DNA from: an uncultured Collinsella sp.
GTDB lineage: Bacteria; Actinomycetota; Coriobacteriia; Coriobacteriales; Coriobacteriaceae
Length of the DNA stretch: 16,463 nt
NCBI GenBank assembly: GCA_902470895.1
Contig: CABRID010000043.1
Span: forward strand, 1 to 16,463
Reading direction: 5' to 3'
Below, piece by piece: positions 13,630-16,463 of the stretch; positions within the stretch are counted from its first letter, which is position 1; the number at the start of each line of letters is the position of its first letter. The notes beneath the pieces are model-generated. The model was not told the DNA's origin. It ran no database searches and worked only from the letters and a program-made list of their open reading frames with translations. The position numbers were made by a program, and so were the translations under genes.

Positions 13630-14493
13630 ATGTTCGGATACATCTATAAGAAAGATGTCGCCATTATCGCGGTTGTCCTGGGCCTTTGTCTGGGCGTGGG
13701 CAGCTTCTTTGATTATCAAATCTCGAGTGCGCTGTTCAACATCGGCAGCATGTACGGTCGCTTTGTCGAGGCGGCCGGTGAGCTGCCGTTCGAGCTGACG
13801 GCGAGCATCGCGGGCGTTATGCTCGTGCGCTCGGCACGCCCCGATTCCAAGGCGAGCAAGTGGCTCGCTGCGCTGGGCGTTTTGATCAACGTGGGTCTGG
13901 TCGGCTACGAAATTATCGGATCGCTGCGCGTCGGCGGCAAGCTTATTGCGTTTCAGCTGGTACTGACGTTTGTGCTGGTCATTGCAGCCAACTTCATCGC
14001 CTACCGCCTTACGCGCGACACCGAGCCCGACGAGCTTACGCGCTGGGCGTTGATGGTGCTTGCCGTGTGGGTCGCTCAGGCCATCATCCTCAACGTCATT
14101 GTTAAGCCGTTATGGTCACGCCCGCGCATGCGCGTGATCGAGGTCACGCCGGGGCTCAATTTTCAGCCGTGGTGGGTGATCGGCAATCCCGACAAGTGGA
14201 CCTATATCGCCGCCGGCGTGATCAAGGACGGGTTCAAGTCGTTTGCGAGCGGACACACGGCGCATGCGGCGATCGGCCTTATGCTCGCCGGGCTTCCCGC
14301 GGCAGCCTTTAAGGAAAAACCTTCGCGTCGCCGCGTGATCTTTTGGGCGGCGGCTGTGGTCGCGACGCTCGTCGCCTTTGGCCGTATCGTGATCGGAGCG
14401 CACTTTTTGAGCGACGTGAGCTGCGGTTTTGCCCTGGTACTGGCACTTGAGTGCCTTGCCGCGCGCATTGCTTATCCGGACGGCGTACAATAG
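13630..14493 (+). CDS. PAP2-family membrane phosphatase
   Basis: This 287-residue integral membrane protein has about six hydrophobic helices and the three motifs of type 2 phosphatidic acid phosphatases. They are KPLWSRP (159-165, conserved Lys, Arg and Pro), FASGH with His209, and R252-x5-H258-x3-D262 in GRIVIGAHFLSD. Such enzymes remove phosphate from lipid phosphates outside the membrane, for instance undecaprenyl pyrophosphate or phosphatidylglycerol phosphate; which one cannot be told here. The insert between the first two motifs (about 170-200, with WW and KWTY) is longer than in minimal members. ATG 13630 has AAGGAA at 13621-13626. A lone TACAAT overlaps the end of the gene and may belong to the next promoter. 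Confidence 0.88.
   Translation: MFGYIYKKDVAIIAVVLGLCLGVGSFFDYQISSALFNIGSMYGRFVEAAGELPFELTASIAGVMLVRSARPDSKASKWLAALGVLINVGLVGYEIIGSLRVGGKLIAFQLVLTFVLVIAANFIAYRLTRDTEPDELTRWALMVLAVWVAQAIILNVIVKPLWSRPRMRVIEVTPGLNFQPWWVIGNPDKWTYIAAGVIKDGFKSFASGHTAHAAIGLMLAGLPAAAFKEKPSRRRVIFWAAAVVATLVAFGRIVIGAHFLSDVSCGFALVLALECLAARIAYPDGVQ
14486..14491 (+). promoter_or_regulatory. Possible -10 box for the aldolase-like gene
   Basis: TACAAT matches TATAAT at five positions. It overlaps the PAP2 stop codon and lies 48 bases before the next start codon. No acceptable -35 box is found at 16-18 bases, so only one half of a promoter is visible. Confidence 0.3.
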
Positions 14494-14538
14494 CCCCGTT
14501 TGAATCATCGGGCCCGTGCCCGGCTAGAGAGGATTGCC

Positions 14539-15564
14539 ATGCTCGCGTTTAACAACGACTATTCCCACGGCGCACATCCGGCGGTGCTGCAGGCGCTCGT
14601 CGATACCAACATGGAGCCGCAGCCCGGCTATGGTACCGATGCGCACACCGAGCGTGCCAAGCAGCTTATCCGCGAGGCCTGCCAGGCCCCCGATGCCGAC
14701 GTGTTTTTGCTGGTGGGCGGCACGCAGGCCAACGCGACGGTGATCGACATGCTGCTCGCGCCGTACGAGGGAGTCGTTGCTGCCGAGACCGGCCACGTCG
14801 CCTGCCACGAGGCGGGCGCCATCGAGTTTGGCGGTCACAAGGTGCTCACCATCCCCGGCTACGAGGGCAAGATGCACGCCGAGGATCTGGAGGACTATAT
14901 CCAGGTATTCTACGAAAACGAGAGCTACGAGCACACGGTGTTTCCGGGTGCCGTGTACGTGAGCCTATCGACCGAGTATGGCACGCTGTATTCCAAGGCC
15001 GAGCTCGCGGCGATTCATGCGGTGTGCCAGAAGCGGGAGATTCCGCTGTTTGTGGACGGCGCCCGCCTGGCCTATGCGCTGGCGGCCGATGAGTGCGACA
15101 TTACCCTGCCCGAGCTGGCGCAGCTGTGCGACGTGTTCTACATCGGCGGCACCAAGTGCGGCGCTCTGTGTGGCGAGGCCGTGGTGTTTTGCGGCATGCA
15201 CGCTCCGGCGCATCCCATTTCGCGCATTAAGCAGCACGGTGCGTTGCTGGCCAAGGGCCGCCTGACGGGCGTGCAGTTTGAGGCGCTCTTTACCGACGGC
15301 CTGTATTTTGAGATTGGTCGCCAGGCGATCGAAACCGCGCAGGCGCTTCGTCGCGTGCTGCACGAGCGCGGCTACCAGTTCTTCTTGGAGACGCCGACCA
15401 ACCAGCAGTTCGTGATTCTTCCCAACGAGGACATGGCCCGCATTCGCGAGCATGCCTCGATCGAGTACTGGGAAAAGTACGACGAGACCCACACGGTGGT
15501 GCGCTTTTGCACCAGCTGGGCCACGACGCAGGAGGATATCGACGCGTTGGCGGCGGTTCTGTAG
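14539..15564 (+). CDS. Threonine-aldolase-like PLP enzyme (beta-eliminating lyase family)
   Basis: This is a 341-residue fold-type I PLP enzyme of the threonine aldolase / aromatic beta-eliminating lyase family. Low-specificity L-threonine aldolases split threonine into glycine and acetaldehyde. The N-terminal FNNDYSHGAHPAV matches the family substrate-binding loop. GGTQAN at 60-65 binds the PLP phosphate, H86 in TGH should stack on the ring, D173 and R176 lie in VDGARL, and K206 in YIGGTKCGA is the Schiff-base lysine. GAGAGGA at 14527-14533 supports ATG 14539. The gene is 45 bases after the PAP2 gene and ends at a strong terminator, so the two may share a transcript. The exact amino-acid substrate is not fixed by these motifs. 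Confidence 0.9.
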   Translation: MLAFNNDYSHGAHPAVLQALVDTNMEPQPGYGTDAHTERAKQLIREACQAPDADVFLLVGGTQANATVIDMLLAPYEGVVAAETGHVACHEAGAIEFGGHKVLTIPGYEGKMHAEDLEDYIQVFYENESYEHTVFPGAVYVSLSTEYGTLYSKAELAAIHAVCQKREIPLFVDGARLAYALAADECDITLPELAQLCDVFYIGGTKCGALCGEAVVFCGMHAPAHPISRIKQHGALLAKGRLTGVQFEALFTDGLYFEIGRQAIETAQALRRVLHERGYQFFLETPTNQQFVILPNEDMARIREHASIEYWEKYDETHTVVRFCTSWATTQEDIDALAAVL

Positions 15565-15582
15565 CCTGATGTAATGACGAGG

Positions 15583-15625
15583 GGCCGCCTTGCGCTGGGT
15601 TTGGCGCAAGGCGGCCTTTGTTTTT
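15583..15625 (+). terminator. Strong intrinsic terminator after the aldolase-like gene
   Basis: A perfect 13-bp GC-rich stem (15583-15595 with 15604-15616) has an 8-base loop and a following TTTGTTTTT. It also sits just before the acetyltransferase start codon, 16 bases on. That gene therefore depends on read-through or on a promoter within this short region. Confidence 0.92.
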
Positions 15626-15641
15626 GAGGGAGAAGGGTTGT

Positions 15642-16232
15642 ATGACCGAGATGTCCGAGCCGACGATTCGCCTGGCGACGCCCGAAGACGCACCGGCGTT
15701 GCTGGCCATCTATGAGCCGTATGTGCGCCAGACGGCGATTACCTGCGAATACGAGGTGCCGAGCGTTGAGGAGTTTGCCGGGCGCATCGAGCGCACGCTC
15801 AAGCGCTATCCGTATCTGGTGATGGAGTTGGACGGGCGTCCGGTAGGCTATGCCTACGTGAGTCCGCTTAACAGCCGCGAGGCATACGACTGGTCGGTCG
15901 AGACGTCGATCTACCTGGCACGCGATGTGCGCCATGGCGGGCTGGGTCGCAAGCTGCACGATGCGCTCAAGCAATGCCTGGTCGCGATGGGCATCACCAA
16001 CATGTGCGCGCTCATTGCCGTGCCGCACGATAAGGCCGACGAGTACCTGACGCACAACAGCCAGGATTTCCATGCCCATATGGGATATCGCCTGGTGGGC
16101 GCCTTCGACCGCTGCGCCCAAAAGTTCGGCCGCTGGTACGACATGTGCTGGATGGAGTTGGTCCTAGCCGAGCGCACACCCAACCAACCCAAACCAACCT
16201 GGTTCCCCGACCTCCCCAAACCTGCCATTTAG
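15642..16232 (+). CDS. GNAT acetyltransferase, phosphinothricin-acetyltransferase-like
   Basis: This 196-residue GNAT protein resembles the phosphinothricin / methionine-sulfoximine N-acetyltransferase group. Features are the N-terminal IRLATPEDAPALLAIYEPYV (9-28), the WSVETSIYL strand at 84-92, and the acetyl-CoA pyrophosphate loop R97-H-G-G-L-G102. YRLVGAF near 149-155 follows. Many members acetylate free amino acids or their analogues; the substrate here is unknown. The tail after about 178 is Pro-rich. AGAAGGG at 15631-15637 precedes ATG 15642; an internal ATG at 15651 is also possible. The gene stands immediately behind a strong terminator, with only 16 bases between them, which is unusual and hints at read-through or an embedded promoter. 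Confidence 0.87.
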   Translation: MTEMSEPTIRLATPEDAPALLAIYEPYVRQTAITCEYEVPSVEEFAGRIERTLKRYPYLVMELDGRPVGYAYVSPLNSREAYDWSVETSIYLARDVRHGGLGRKLHDALKQCLVAMGITNMCALIAVPHDKADEYLTHNSQDFHAHMGYRLVGAFDRCAQKFGRWYDMCWMELVLAERTPNQPKPTWFPDLPKPAI

Positions 16233-16463
16233 GGACAGGTATATTTTGGCCGCTTTGTAGCGTCAATCCACCGCGAGAAGTACGGATTCACGCGTCTTTT
16301 GATGCGGATGGGCTTAATTTGGCTTCGATTTGGGTCCGTTTGGCTTCGATTCGAACTAAGTGAGTAGACTTTTTAGCGCAGGTCGAGCACAAGGCGTATC
16401 TGCCTTAGTAAAACCGACGCTCCTATAAGTTGTCAATAGGCAGTTTGCGGGAGCGCTCCCTTC
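16233..16463. other. Non-coding end region with short repeats and hairpins
   Basis: I see no supportable gene. The 13-mer TTTGGCTTCGATT occurs at 16318-16330 and 16339-16351. AAGGC/GCCTT forms a hairpin at 16391-16406. CGCTCC (16418-16423) can pair with GGAGCG (16450-16455), competing with CCTAT/ATAGG at 16422-16440 and with the perfect palindrome GGGAGCGCTCCC at 16449-16460. The window ends inside this structured stretch, so a leader or small RNA cannot be judged. Confidence 0.4.

Noticed and set aside
16221..16240. REP-like CCTGCC...GGACAGG hairpin at the acetyltransferase stop codon
   Set aside because: The pairing needs a bulge and no second copy or REP-type transposase is present; too weak to call.
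16145..16363. Plus-strand open frame of 72 codons over the acetyltransferase end
   Set aside because: It overlaps the acetyltransferase in another frame, and its tail is only the 13-base DNA repeat translated.

Overview
The window is high-GC bacterial chromosome. Gene density, codon use, short spacers with GGAGG-type ribosome binding sites, and the mix of an anaerobe-type rubrerythrin with standard repair genes suggest an anaerobic actinobacterium of the Coriobacteriia, most like Collinsella. That assignment is inference from general resemblance; no rRNA or marker phylogeny is available here. All genes read on the plus strand.

Layout. 1-181: a tRNA-Asp gene with encoded CCA and its own terminator. 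182-504: a non-coding stretch with a candidate promoter, several small palindromes and a structured leader. 505-1917: an Rrf2-family regulator closely followed by an unusual MutY-related HhH-GPD glycosylase that lacks the iron-sulfur cysteines and has Glu where the catalytic Asp is expected. 2032-2571: rubrerythrin. 2589-3657: two copies of a bipartite non-coding element (long hairpin, conserved linker, strong terminator) about 900 bp apart, flanking a small membrane protein gene. 3910-4344: a single-pass membrane protein of unknown function. 4468-5558: a two-gene module, lower in GC, of a DUF6036-like nucleotidyltransferase and a translationally coupled helix-turn-helix protein, which looks like a toxin-antitoxin or defence pair. 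5610-6965: rmuC. 7093-8895: an ABC exporter half-transporter. 8959-9624: nth (endonuclease III). 9782-13414: mfd. 13630-14493: a PAP2-type membrane phosphatase. 14539-15564: a threonine-aldolase-like PLP enzyme with a strong terminator. 15642-16232: a GNAT acetyltransferase. 16233-16463: non-coding DNA with short repeats and hairpins.

Taken together, four genes bear on DNA repair or recombination (the MutY-like glycosylase, rmuC, nth, mfd). The Rrf2 regulator and rubrerythrin point to redox, iron or nitric-oxide stress, so the first 2.6 kb may be a redox and base-repair locus. The items most worth a second look are the paired hairpin-terminator elements, the 14-bp hairpin lying over the first codons of the glycosylase gene, the atypical glycosylase itself and the nucleotidyltransferase/HTH pair.
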